In this document: piece after piece, positions 23,281 to 31,100 of the stretch
Layout: the number at the start of each line of letters is the position of its first letter
How positions within the stretch are numbered: the first letter of the stretch is position 1
NCBI GenBank assembly: GCA_963817025.1
Contig: CAWFML010000004.1
Coordinates: forward strand, 930,001 to 994,000
DNA: 64,000 nt
Origin: JACMLC01 sp963817025
GTDB taxonomy: Bacteria > Acidobacteriota > Blastocatellia > Pyrinomonadales > Pyrinomonadaceae
Direction: 5' to 3'
Notes under the pieces: model-generated
What the model was told of the DNA's origin: nothing
The model's database searches: none
What the model saw: only the letters and a program-made list of their open reading frames with translations
Position numbers and translations under genes: made by a program

Positions 23281-26022
23281 CTAGTTCTTCTTTTGCTGCT
23301 GCGAGGGCTTCTCGTTCATGCCTTCCATCAGGATATGCTGCAACCCGAACGTCGTCGGCATCCCTAAAAGGTTAGCCGGACTCAGACCAAACGGCCCGCC
23401 CTCTGTGTCTGCGGCGAAGATAATCCGGTCGTTCTGCGCGTAGGCATAAGCCAGAGTCGGCGCGGTCGCGGCCAGAGAGCTGAGAGCCTGCTGCTGTTCC
23501 TGCGGCAGATTCTGCGCAGAGCCTTGCATGCGCTCGGCTATCGGCTGCACGAGCGGCGCGAGGTTGTGATAGAAGATGGCGGAAAAGTTCGTGTTGCCAT
23601 CTGCCGGAAGCGAAGCGCGGAAACGCTGCGAGTTGAGCAGGGTCACGCCGGAATCTTTGTAGCGCACGGCCTGTGTCACCAACGCGCGCGTCGGGCCAGC
23701 CACCATATAGCCGTTGACGTAGGCGTAGTTAAATTCCAGACCGAAATCAACGGAGCGCAAGGTGTAGAAAGTGCGCCCGCCGATGTCCGCGTGCTCCCAC
23801 TGCAAGCCGCCCTTGCCTTCCTGCGCGGCAACCTTATTGATTTCACCGACCACGCGCTCAAGCGTCTGCTGAAGCCGCCCTGAATCGTAAACCTCCAGGA
23901 TGACTTTCCATGAAGGGGTCGGAAGCAGCGGGCCGTCAATGGCAAACGCAAACTCTCCGCCGAGGGGCGCGGCGATGTCGTTGCGGACATTGATGCCGTG
24001 CTTGGTCTCAAGCTTGGTCAGTTCCTGACGCAATCCGGGCTTGGTCGTCTCGATAAAGCCGAGCAGGTCGTCCACCAGCGCGGTCGGCTCTTTGACTACG
24101 AAAGCCGCAGTCACATTCGCGTCCGGCGAGATGAATTCAAGCGCGCCCATCGGCCCCGGAGCGGCCAGCCATGAAGCCACGCCGCGACGCGCCTGATTGA
24201 AGGTCAGCATCGCACGGCTCTCTGTCTTACCATTCTTCTCTTTCTGTTCGACCATGAAATACTTGAGGTCAAGCAGGCCGAGTTTTTTGTAGGCTTCGAT
24301 AGGCTGCTCGCCGCCGTCGCCTTTGTTCTGCTGTTTCAAAGCCTGAGCCACAATCTTCTCAAGGTCTGCGGCGACAATCAGCCCCGCGCCTTCCTGATAG
24401 ATGGCGGCGATGCTCTGGTGAAACGCAGTGCCTTTGAAGGACTTCGCGCCGGAGTCTTTCATCGTTGCCGACAGACGCTGAAGCTGTTCGAGCTTCGGAG
24501 CAGCGGCCACGATGTCGCCGTTAATCCAGACCAGCAATTCTTCGGGCATCTTGCCGTCGGCCTGTGCGGCCTGCGTGGCTGCCTGCGGGTCGTCAATGAT
24601 GCGAACTTTCGGCCCGCCTTTGGCTTCGGCTGCGAAAGTATTGATCTGCTGTTCGAGGAACTGGCGGAAATCCGCGTTGTTCTTCAAGGTAGCAAGGACG
24701 AGCGGCCCGTTCGGTTTGCCTTCGCCGTCCATCTCGGCGGTGACAACCAGCTCGTCTCCGAGGCGCTCGCCGAACTGGCGCACGCGCTCGATAATCTGGC
24801 CGAGGCCCGCGTTGTTCTTCGCGTTGCCTTCCTTTTCCCACCAATCGCGCAGGGCTGCGTTCTGTTGTATGCGCTCCTGCATGATGCGATGCGATTCGGC
24901 GAGCGTCGCGCTTAGATTAGGCAATGCTGCATAGAGCACTGTGCCTTCAGGCACGATGTCCAGCAGACGCGTCGAGTAACGTATGTTCGGCTGCTCTACG
25001 TTATTCAAATCATTTTGCAGCGCGGCGAATTGATTCAACAGCTCGCCATAGCGCGCGGCGTTGCGGCTCCATGCGACCTCGGATTTGACCGGAACTTTTT
25101 CAAGAGCGACCTGCGTCGTCGTCTGGTCGCCGGGCTTGAGCACGTCTTCCTTGCCGGAATAGTTGACGTGAACTTCGCCTTCGACAACGGAGACGCGCGT
25201 GCCTTTCGTGCCGTGATTGACGGAGAAAATCGTGCCCGTCACAGCCGTCAGCGAATCGTCCGTCGCCACATAGAGATGATGCGCGCCCTGCTTTGCGGCC
25301 TGCACGATGACGTTGCCGCGCTCAAGGTTAATAGTCGTGCCGTCAGTGGTGCGGCTCAAGGAAAACTCCGAGCGGTCTTTCATCTCCACGAGCGAGCCGT
25401 CATCGAGCTTTACGACGGCTGTGGCATCCTTGCCCGTGCGAATCTTCTCGCCCCGCTGAATCGCTTCGCCGGCCTTGATCTCGCGCAGGTCGCTGTCGGA
25501 AACCCTGTAGACCGCGCCGCTCGCAACTTCGACCGTCGCGTTGACGGAATTGGCGAAGGGCAGGTAACGCTGGACCAGAGGCCATGCGAGCATCGCAAGG
25601 CCCACGATAAAGGTCGCGGCAATCGCCCATTTCCAGACGGGCTGAATCGCCTGCGTCCGTGGCAGAGCACGTGCGGCGGGCCTTGCGGTCGTCGCAGCCG
25701 CCTTGCCTTCGCGCGCCTGTTTGAGAGCGCGGCGGCAGGGGATGCATTCGTGCGTGTGGTCTTTCAAAAGCATGGCGCGCGAGCCTGACAGCTCGCCGCT
25801 CAAATACGCGGGCATCAACGACTGAAAATCGGCGCAGCCGTGTATGTGCTCGACGGTCGCGGCAGCGGCGAGAGGCGCGGCGTGGCTCGCGCTCTCGGCA
25901 GAGAGCTTGGCCCACACGCGGTCGGCTGCGCTTTCGATCATTGCGGAATCGATCTGTTCGTCACGAATATCGCTCATGGCTTTGTCCAAAATGGCTTCTG
26001 TGTCTTCTGTTTTACGCTTCAT
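23281..26022 (-). CDS. zf-HC2/FecR-domain membrane protein, probable anti-sigma factor with large periplasmic domain
   Basis: 913 residues from ATG 26022 (MKRKTEDTEAIL), which overlaps the end of the sigma-factor gene. Residues about 60-105 are a zinc-finger-like anti-sigma domain (HGCADFQSLMPAYLSGEL ... HECIPCRRAL). One transmembrane helix lies near 135-155 (WAIAATFIVGLAMLAWPLV). A FecR domain follows at about 170-290 (GEAIQRGEKIRTGKDATAVV, LDDGSLVEMKDRSEFSL, TAVTGTIFSVNH). The remaining 600 residues are periplasmic, with no clear family, resembling DUF3352-type repeats. It is far longer than ordinary anti-sigma factors (usually 200-350 residues). Confidence 0.85.
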   Translation of the reverse strand: MKRKTEDTEAILDKAMSDIRDEQIDSAMIESAADRVWAKLSAESASHAAPLAAAATVEHIHGCADFQSLMPAYLSGELSGSRAMLLKDHTHECIPCRRALKQAREGKAAATTARPAARALPRTQAIQPVWKWAIAATFIVGLAMLAWPLVQRYLPFANSVNATVEVASGAVYRVSDSDLREIKAGEAIQRGEKIRTGKDATAVVKLDDGSLVEMKDRSEFSLSRTTDGTTINLERGNVIVQAAKQGAHHLYVATDDSLTAVTGTIFSVNHGTKGTRVSVVEGEVHVNYSGKEDVLKPGDQTTTQVALEKVPVKSEVAWSRNAARYGELLNQFAALQNDLNNVEQPNIRYSTRLLDIVPEGTVLYAALPNLSATLAESHRIMQERIQQNAALRDWWEKEGNAKNNAGLGQIIERVRQFGERLGDELVVTAEMDGEGKPNGPLVLATLKNNADFRQFLEQQINTFAAEAKGGPKVRIIDDPQAATQAAQADGKMPEELLVWINGDIVAAAPKLEQLQRLSATMKDSGAKSFKGTAFHQSIAAIYQEGAGLIVAADLEKIVAQALKQQNKGDGGEQPIEAYKKLGLLDLKYFMVEQKEKNGKTESRAMLTFNQARRGVASWLAAPGPMGALEFISPDANVTAAFVVKEPTALVDDLLGFIETTKPGLRQELTKLETKHGINVRNDIAAPLGGEFAFAIDGPLLPTPSWKVILEVYDSGRLQQTLERVVGEINKVAAQEGKGGLQWEHADIGGRTFYTLRSVDFGLEFNYAYVNGYMVAGPTRALVTQAVRYKDSGVTLLNSQRFRASLPADGNTNFSAIFYHNLAPLVQPIAERMQGSAQNLPQEQQQALSSLAATAPTLAYAYAQNDRIIFAADTEGGPFGLSPANLLGMPTTFGLQHILMEGMNEKPSQQQKKN

Positions 26023-26605
26023 GATGTTTCTCCAGGTACTCGCCAATCTCTTTTCTCAGGCGCGTGCGGCTGCGGTGCAGCATCACGCCGACGACCATTT
26101 GCGAAGTGCCGAGCATCTCGGCTATCTCGCGGTTGCCGTAGCCTTCGTAATATCTCAGGACGAACATCTCAGCCGCCTTCGGGCCGAGCTTTGAAATCGC
26201 TTCCTGAATCAGATGGCGCAACTCATTGTCGGCGTGCTGCGCTTCAGGATTCAGAAAAGTGCTTTCCAGTTGTTCGTGCTCGATGTCATCGAGGGCGACG
26301 GATTTGGCGCGCGTGCGGCTGCGCATAATGTCGAGCGAGGCGTTGATGGCCGCGCGCAGGAGATACCCCGCCGGGTTCGGCTTGAGGTCAAGCTCCTCTT
26401 CGCGTCGCGCGAGTCGCAGAAAAACGGTCTGTAACACGTCTTCGGCATCCACCGGGCTGCCCGTCACGCGATAGGCCGTGCGAAAAATTTGATCGTAATG
26501 CTCGCGGAACAGGGTTTCCAGTTCCGGCGGCGGGGCATCAGGGATGGTTTGAATGTGGGTCGCTGCTGCTAACACGTCACTCTCCTTTAGGTCGTCTCCA
26601 CTCAT
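26012..26605 (-). CDS. ECF-type RNA polymerase sigma factor
   Basis: 197 residues. Region 2 occupies about 30-95 (EHYDQIFRTAYRVTGSPVDA, EDVLQTVFLRLARREEEL) and region 4 about 125-190 (LGPKAAEMFVLRYYEGYGNR, EIAEMLGTSQMVVGVMLHRS). It directs RNA polymerase to a dedicated promoter set. It overlaps by 11 bases with the zf-HC2/FecR gene, the expected cognate regulator. Its first 25 residues are a non-conserved leader. Confidence 0.92.
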   Translation of the reverse strand: MSGDDLKESDVLAAATHIQTIPDAPPPELETLFREHYDQIFRTAYRVTGSPVDAEDVLQTVFLRLARREEELDLKPNPAGYLLRAAINASLDIMRSRTRAKSVALDDIEHEQLESTFLNPEAQHADNELRHLIQEAISKLGPKAAEMFVLRYYEGYGNREIAEMLGTSQMVVGVMLHRSRTRLRKEIGEYLEKHHEA

Positions 26606-26739
26606 TAAACGCTCCTATAGAAATGTTATTAACAGCCGCGAGGGAAAATTCTGTGCGGGATTATATGCGGATTTGAGCGATTTTGGGATTTAGTTTGAGC
26701 TTTTCAGTCGAATGTAAGTTTTGAAGTGAGCGAAAACAG

Positions 26740-26848
26740 CTTCCCGCAAAGGCGCAAAGGAAAGACGCCAAGAAAGCATTCGAGATAAGTAATAGCTCAA
26801 CTCTTTGCGACTTATCTTCTTTGCGTCTTTGCGCCTTTGCGGGAAACT
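26740..26848. repeat. Family A hairpin
   Basis: Left arm TTCCCGCAAAGGCGCAAAGG plus AAGACGCCAAG. The right arm is its inverted copy, with CTTCTTTGCGTC and TTTGCGCCTTTGCGGGAA. It lies in the 265-base gap between the sigma-factor gene start and the Kelch/FG-GAP gene end; nothing else is visible there. Confidence 0.9.
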
Positions 26849-26870
26849 TTATGATTTTGAGAAGCAACTG

Positions 26871-28616
26871 CTAAGGCAGATAAGCAGCAGGCGCGGGCAC
26901 GTCGCCGCTTGTGCCGAAAGCCTGCGCGCGAAATCCTGACGCGCTCTGATTGATGTACCAGACTCCATCGGACGGGCGAAAGACTGCGATGTCTGTGCGC
27001 CCGTCGCCGTCATAATCCGCAGGCACTGGCACGTCCGCGCCGAGGCCGAAAGCTTGCGCGCGGAATCCGAGCGCGCTCTGCTGTATGTACCACGCGCCGT
27101 CTGAAGGCCGATAGACCGCCGCATCTGTCTTACCGTCATTATCGTAATCGTCCTGCGCGGGGCTGTCTGTAGAGAGACCAAACGGCAGGCTTATCAAGAT
27201 ACCGTTTGAGCTTTGCTGTATGTACCAGATGCCGCTCGATGGACGGAAGACTGCGAGGTCTGCAAGGCCGTCATTGTCGTAATCGCCCGTCACGGGCTTA
27301 TCGCCGCTTGTGCCGAAGACCTGCGCGCGAAATCCAGCCGTGCTCTGTTGTATGTACCACACGCCGCTGCGAAAGACTGCGAGGTCTGTGAGGCCGTCAT
27401 TGTCATAATCCGCTGCGACGGGCGCGTCTGTATCGAGACCGAAAAACTGTGAACGAAAAGTATTGTTCGAGCTATTGATGATGTGCCAGGCTCCCGTCGA
27501 AGGACGAAAGACAGCGATGTCCGTGCGGCTGTCGCCGTCGTAATCTCCCGGCACGATGCGGTCGCCGCTTGCGCCGAAGGTCTGACTGCGAAAGGAATTG
27601 TCGGAGCTGTTCTGAATGTGCCACGTGCTGCCGGACGGGCGAAAGACGCTCAGGTCTGTCCTGCCGTCGCCGTCGAAATCGGAAATCCTGTTGGGAATGA
27701 TAAAGACTTCGTTGATGTTGGTCGCGCCGAAGCCCTGCACGATTCCTCCGGCTGGAAGATAAACTTTGTTGGCGATGACCGAAGCGAAGAGTCCGTGTCG
27801 CGGCGTCTGCATCTGCGGCAACTGTCGCCAGCTATTGGTCAAGGGATTATAAACTTCCACCTCGCCATGCACGGTTGGAATCTCGCCGCCGAAGACGTAG
27901 AGTTTGCCCGCGACGACAGCCACAGAGAGGCCCGAACGCGCGGTCGGCATCGGCGCAAGCTGCGTCCACATGTTCGTCTGCGGGTCATAGACTTCCAGCG
28001 AAGTCGGCGCAGAGGCGTTTGCGCGCCCGCCGACGACATAAAACTTTCCGTTGATGACGCCGCCCGCGCAGTGATTGCGCGCGACGTTCATCGGGGCCAG
28101 AATCGTCCAACTGTTCTGCACCGGGTCGTAAACTTCCAACTCGGTCTGATTCGAGATCGGCCCCGTCCCGCCAGCCACATAAATCTTGTCGTTAATCACC
28201 CCGACCGCAGGCGTGTTGCCGTGCGCGTGGCTCATCGTGGCGACCTCGCCCCATGAATCCAGCGGCGGCGGCTGATAGACAAAGACGCGCGCGGAGACTC
28301 CGCCGAAGGTGTAGAGCTTTCCGGCGGCGACGGCTGCGGCGTTGTGATTGTTAGCAAGCGGGAGCACGGCTGCGCTGCCCCAGGTGTTGTTGGCCGGGTT
28401 GTAAACTTCCACGGTGTTGGTTGACTGGCCGTTCGTGTTGTAGCCTGCGATGACGTAAATCTTTCCGTCAAGCACAGCCGTCGAAATCTCTTGCCGCGCC
28501 GAGGGCATTACGGCCAGCGTGACCCAGAGGCCGCCGCTGCTGTTGGACTGCGCGGCATCTCCCGACGAAATAATCGTCAACGATAAAAGGATGAAGTAGC
28601 CGATCATCAATTTCAT
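26871..28616 (-). CDS. Secreted Kelch-repeat/FG-GAP (VCBS) repeat protein
   Basis: 581 residues from ATG 28616. A signal peptide (LMIGYFILLSLTIISSGDAA) predicts export. Residues about 40-310 hold about six Kelch blades (MPSARQEISTAVLDGKIYVI type, 'VEVYNP' edges) forming a beta-propeller. Residues about 320-580 hold six FG-GAP/VCBS-like repeats of about 43 residues with the calcium-loop motif DxDxDGxTD and 'VFRPSxGxWYI'. The second module is shared with the peroxidase fusion at 54996-57848. The role is probably cell-surface or extracellular; no catalytic motif is seen. Confidence 0.9.
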   Translation of the reverse strand: MKLMIGYFILLSLTIISSGDAAQSNSSGGLWVTLAVMPSARQEISTAVLDGKIYVIAGYNTNGQSTNTVEVYNPANNTWGSAAVLPLANNHNAAAVAAGKLYTFGGVSARVFVYQPPPLDSWGEVATMSHAHGNTPAVGVINDKIYVAGGTGPISNQTELEVYDPVQNSWTILAPMNVARNHCAGGVINGKFYVVGGRANASAPTSLEVYDPQTNMWTQLAPMPTARSGLSVAVVAGKLYVFGGEIPTVHGEVEVYNPLTNSWRQLPQMQTPRHGLFASVIANKVYLPAGGIVQGFGATNINEVFIIPNRISDFDGDGRTDLSVFRPSGSTWHIQNSSDNSFRSQTFGASGDRIVPGDYDGDSRTDIAVFRPSTGAWHIINSSNNTFRSQFFGLDTDAPVAADYDNDGLTDLAVFRSGVWYIQQSTAGFRAQVFGTSGDKPVTGDYDNDGLADLAVFRPSSGIWYIQQSSNGILISLPFGLSTDSPAQDDYDNDGKTDAAVYRPSDGAWYIQQSALGFRAQAFGLGADVPVPADYDGDGRTDIAVFRPSDGVWYINQSASGFRAQAFGTSGDVPAPAAYLP

Positions 28617-28686
28617 GGCCCTGCAACTCCATGACAGACGAACCGTGTGCATCAAGACCTGACTTCAAGTCTCAACTGCTGCGTCA

Positions 28687-28793
28687 TTCAACTCTTTGCG
28701 CCTTGAGTTTTATTTCTTTTGCGCCTTTGCGAGAAACGCTCGTGTTTCTCGCAAAGGCGCAAAGAGCAAGAGAGAAGGCGCAAAGGAGTTGAA
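28687..28793. repeat. Family A solo hairpin, full-length arms
   Basis: Approximately 50-bp arms at 28687-28737 and 28744-28793 with a six-base loop. Each arm has GTTTCTCGCAAAGGCGCAAA, an A-rich spacer, then AAGGCGCAAAGGAGTTGAA. This is the same extended arm that brackets the GxxExxY gene at 2662-3151, but here without a gene between the arms. Confidence 0.93.
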
Positions 28794-28834
28794 GCATTCT
28801 TTTGCCTGAATGTTGAAACAGTCTCTAAATGTCT

Positions 28835-29293
28835 CTAACTGCCAAACGCCTGCATCACTTCATCACTGTGCTGCTCGACGTTGACCTTGTCGAACACTTT
28901 TTTGATGTTGCCCTCTTCGTCAATCAGAAAAGTCTTGCGCGCGACGCCCATAAACTTTTTATCGCCCCATGTCTGCTCGCCGTAAACTCCGTAGGCGTCA
29001 GAGACAGAGTGATCCGTATCCGCCAGCAGCGTAAACGGCAGCTCGTATTTCTCTGCGAACTGCTGATGCGAAGCCTCGTCGTCGAGCGAGACGCCGAGCA
29101 CCTTGATGCCCTTCTCCGTGTAATCTGCATGAGCATCGCGGAACGAGCAAGCCTCTTTCGTACAACCGGGCGTGTCGTCTTTCGGATAAAAATAGAGCAC
29201 TACTTTTTGCCCGCGAAAATCCGAGAGCTTAACTTCACTGCCGCTTGCATCGCGCGTCGTAAAATCCGGCGCGGCATCGCCTTCTTTGAGCAT
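28835..29293 (-). CDS. bcp: Thioredoxin-dependent peroxiredoxin (BCP/PrxQ type)
   Basis: 152 residues, standard BCP length. The peroxidatic site is PGCTKEACSFRD: the first Cys is peroxidatic and the second, five residues on, is the atypical 2-Cys resolving residue. DFRGQKVVLYFYPKDDTPGC and FTLLADTDHSVSDAYGVYGE are family-conserved. It reduces hydroperoxides in the cytosol using thioredoxin. It is monocistronic, with a family A hairpin downstream. Confidence 0.95.
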   Translation of the reverse strand: MLKEGDAAPDFTTRDASGSEVKLSDFRGQKVVLYFYPKDDTPGCTKEACSFRDAHADYTEKGIKVLGVSLDDEASHQQFAEKYELPFTLLADTDHSVSDAYGVYGEQTWGDKKFMGVARKTFLIDEEGNIKKVFDKVNVEQHSDEVMQAFGS

Positions 29294-29433
29294 AGCTGTT
29301 GTCTCCTCCGATAGAAATTGTAAATTGACTTGTGTGCTTTCAGTTTAACACCACAGCAACGCGGGAAGCGAACCTCAGCCGCCAAGTGTGAAAGGGTGAG
29401 AAATCATCAACTGTCTGCTAAATTGTCCGCGCG

Positions 29434-29646
29434 ATGAAGAAAGAAACGGATGTTGAAGCGAGCGCGGAGAAGAGTTTGAAAGACGGCACCTCGAAGATGT
29501 CGCTCGAAGAAGGCGTAGACTATTATTTCGAGGGAGCTTTAATGGTCTTCACGGCACACTTTCTGCGCCGTCGCGGCTACTGCTGCGGCAATGGTTGCAG
29601 GCATTGCCCGTATGACCTTGAAGCCGAACAACCAGCGACTGCTTAA
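29434..29646 (+). CDS. DUF5522-like small cysteine protein
   Basis: 70 residues. The C-terminal half has GALMVFTAHFLRRRGYCCGN followed by GCRHCPYD, the CCGxGCRHCPY signature of DUF5522-type proteins. The four clustered cysteines and a histidine suggest metal or Fe-S binding; function unknown. The N-terminal 25 residues are charged and variable. Confidence 0.85.
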   Translation: MKKETDVEASAEKSLKDGTSKMSLEEGVDYYFEGALMVFTAHFLRRRGYCCGNGCRHCPYDLEAEQPATA

Positions 29647-29653
29647 ACTCAAC

Positions 29654-29757
29654 CCTTTGCGCCTGCTGATTTATCTTTGGGCCTTTGCGATAAACACCAA
29701 CGTTTCTCGCAAAGGCCCAAAGAAAAGAAAGACGCAAGAATGCAAAGAAGGGTTTCC
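29654..29757. repeat. Family A hairpin next to a truncated DksA-type gene
   Basis: Left words TTTGCGCCTGC and CTTTGGGCCTTTGCGA; right words TCTCGCAAAGGCCCAAAG and GACGCAAG. Note the compensatory change GGGCC/GGCCC in both arms compared with GGCGC elsewhere, which keeps the stem paired. It lies 30 bases downstream of the truncated gene at 29785-30000. Confidence 0.88.
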
Positions 29758-29784
29758 GGGCTTTTGAAATAGACTCTGATTATA

Positions 29785-30000
29785 TTAAGGGTCTGCGAGC
29801 AGGCGGTCTGATTCAATCGGGTCATGACAGGCTTCGCATAAGCCGTAAGTCCCCACATCCATGCGTTCGAGCGCGGAATCCACTTCCCCCAGGAGGCGCA
29901 GGAGTTCCGCGTTTTTATCGAAGCCTGCGAAGGCTGTTTCAAGCTTCTGGCGGCGATCAAGCAGTTGCTCGCGCAGCACCGGAGCTGTCGCTGTACTCAT
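29785..30000 (-). pseudogene. Truncated DksA/TraR-type zinc-finger domain
   Basis: 71 residues. An N-terminal helix (VLREQLLDRRQKLETAFAGF, then LLRLLGEVDSALERMDVGTY) leads into YGLCEACHDPIESDRLLADP and stops. DksA/TraR C4 fingers normally continue from such a sequence into a second Cys pair (C..C). Here only CEAC is present, so the finger is cut in half. In Acidobacteriota I recall this domain fused N-terminally to PP2C-type phosphatases, so this may be a remnant of such a gene. It could also be a functional small protein with a reduced finger. Confidence 0.6.
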
Positions 30001-30031
30001 CTCCCTGGTTTCCTTCCTTGAAAAACCTTTT

Positions 30032-30430
30032 TTAGGCGGACAGGCTCAAAGGACGCGGCGCGCCTCTCAATTGCACCGGCGGCTGCGGCGCGCAGCAGAC
30101 CTTGACCAGCCGCTCGCGGTCGCGCTGCATCAACTCGTCCTCTTTGAGCCACGCGCGCACCTCACGAAAAATCCGCGCCGCGTGCTCGTCCGGCGGCTCG
30201 ACGATGCGATAGTGCATCCACTTGCCTTCGCGCCGCGCAGAGACCACCTTGGCCCTCCGTAAATAGGCCAGATGACGCGAAATTTTCGGCTGATTAGTCC
30301 GTAATATCTCCACGAAAAAACAGACGCAAAGTTCATCATCGCCCATCAAATTTAAGAGCCTCAAACGCGTCCTGTCGGCCAGCGCGCGCATCAACAATTC
30401 CATCTCGAAAATCTCGCTCTCTTTTCCCAT
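30032..30430 (-). CDS. arsR: ArsR-family arsenic-responsive repressor
   Basis: 132 residues from ATG 30430. The winged helix-turn-helix (MRALADRTRLRLLNLMGDDE, FVEILRTNQPKISRHLAYLR) carries the arsenite-binding CVC pair in DDELCVCFF, as in classical ArsR. A C-terminal CC pair (VKVCCAPQ) may add a metalloid ligand. It is transcribed divergently from arsI, 110 bases away, with the operator between them. The longer frame would extend into the divergent promoter and is rejected. Confidence 0.93.
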   Translation of the reverse strand: MGKESEIFEMELLMRALADRTRLRLLNLMGDDELCVCFFVEILRTNQPKISRHLAYLRRAKVVSARREGKWMHYRIVEPPDEHAARIFREVRAWLKEDELMQRDRERLVKVCCAPQPPVQLRGAPRPLSLSA

Positions 30431-30465
30431 AAACGACATTTTACCACGACTCGAACAAATATGCC

Positions 30466-30494
30466 TTGACAGATATGTTGCCTGCAAGTATAGT
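30466..30494 (+). promoter_or_regulatory. Sigma-70 promoter of the arsI operon
   Basis: TTGACA (30466-30471), a 17-base spacer, then TATAGT (30489-30494). This is near-consensus, with predicted transcription start at about 30501. The arsI ATG is at 30541. Confidence 0.88.
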
Positions 30495-30504
30495 CCCTCA
30501 TCAC

Positions 30505-30520
30505 ATTCGCTTAAGCGAAT
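30505..30520. promoter_or_regulatory. Candidate ArsR operator
   Basis: Perfect 16-bp palindrome ATTCGCTTAAGCGAAT just downstream of the predicted start site (+4 to +20), placed to block transcription initiation or escape. The arrangement fits an ArsR repressor; binding is inferred. A strong ribosome-binding site AAGGAGG follows at 30527-30533. Confidence 0.75.
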
Positions 30521-30540
30521 ATATCGAAGGAGGAATCATC

Positions 30541-31095
30541 ATGACAGAAGAAAGAAAAACCGTGCAGGCGCTCAAGGCGCATCTGGCTTTGAACGTCAAA
30601 GATGTGACTTTGAGTCTGGAGTTTTACAAAAAAATGCTGGGGATCGAGCCGAGCAAAGTCCGCAAGGGTTATGCGAAGTTTGATGTCCGGAATCCGCCGC
30701 TCAACCTGACTTTGAATCAGGTTCCGTTTGGCGAGCGCGGCGCGCTCTCGCACTTAGGGATTCAGGTCTCTTCGACGGAAGATGTGCTCTCGATGCGCGA
30801 GAAGTGGGCCGAGGCCGGACTCTACACGCGCGACGAGATGCAGACCAACTGTTGCTATGCCTTGCAGGACAAGAGCTGGGTTAAAGACCCGGACGGCAAC
30901 GAGTGGGAGGTCTTCGTCGTGTTGGAAGACAATCTGAAGGAGACGGCTGCGTGCTGTGCGGCGTTGGACGCGGCGTTGGCTCAGCCGCAGGCGGCTGCAT
31001 CCTGCCCGGCTCCTCTGGCTCAGGCCACAGCCGCGACGGCTTCATGCTGCGGGCCGGCGGCTGAGACGGCTGCTCCCGTCACTCTTTCAAGGTAA
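30541..31095 (+). CDS. arsI: ArsI/CadI-family VOC protein (C-As lyase type)
   Basis: 184 residues with a vicinal-oxygen-chelate fold. Candidate Fe(II) ligands are His in LKAHLALNV, His in LSHLGIQV and Glu in GNEWEVF. The ArsI hallmark is a vicinal cysteine pair in NCCYALQDKSWVKDPDGNEW. ArsI cleaves the C-As bond of trivalent methyl- or aromatic arsenicals. The C-terminal tail (about 140-184) is Ala/Pro-rich with further CC pairs (ACC, SCC), likely metalloid-binding. First gene of the operon with aquaporin and arsC. Confidence 0.9.
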   Translation: MTEERKTVQALKAHLALNVKDVTLSLEFYKKMLGIEPSKVRKGYAKFDVRNPPLNLTLNQVPFGERGALSHLGIQVSSTEDVLSMREKWAEAGLYTRDEMQTNCCYALQDKSWVKDPDGNEWEVFVVLEDNLKETAACCAALDAALAQPQAAASCPAPLAQATAATASCCGPAAETAAPVTLSR

Positions 31096-31100
31096 ATCAT

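Noticed and set aside
28687..28793. Ordinary rho-independent terminator
   Set aside because: Approximately 50-bp arms are far longer than terminator stems, there is no U-run, and the same arm sequence appears at many unrelated loci.
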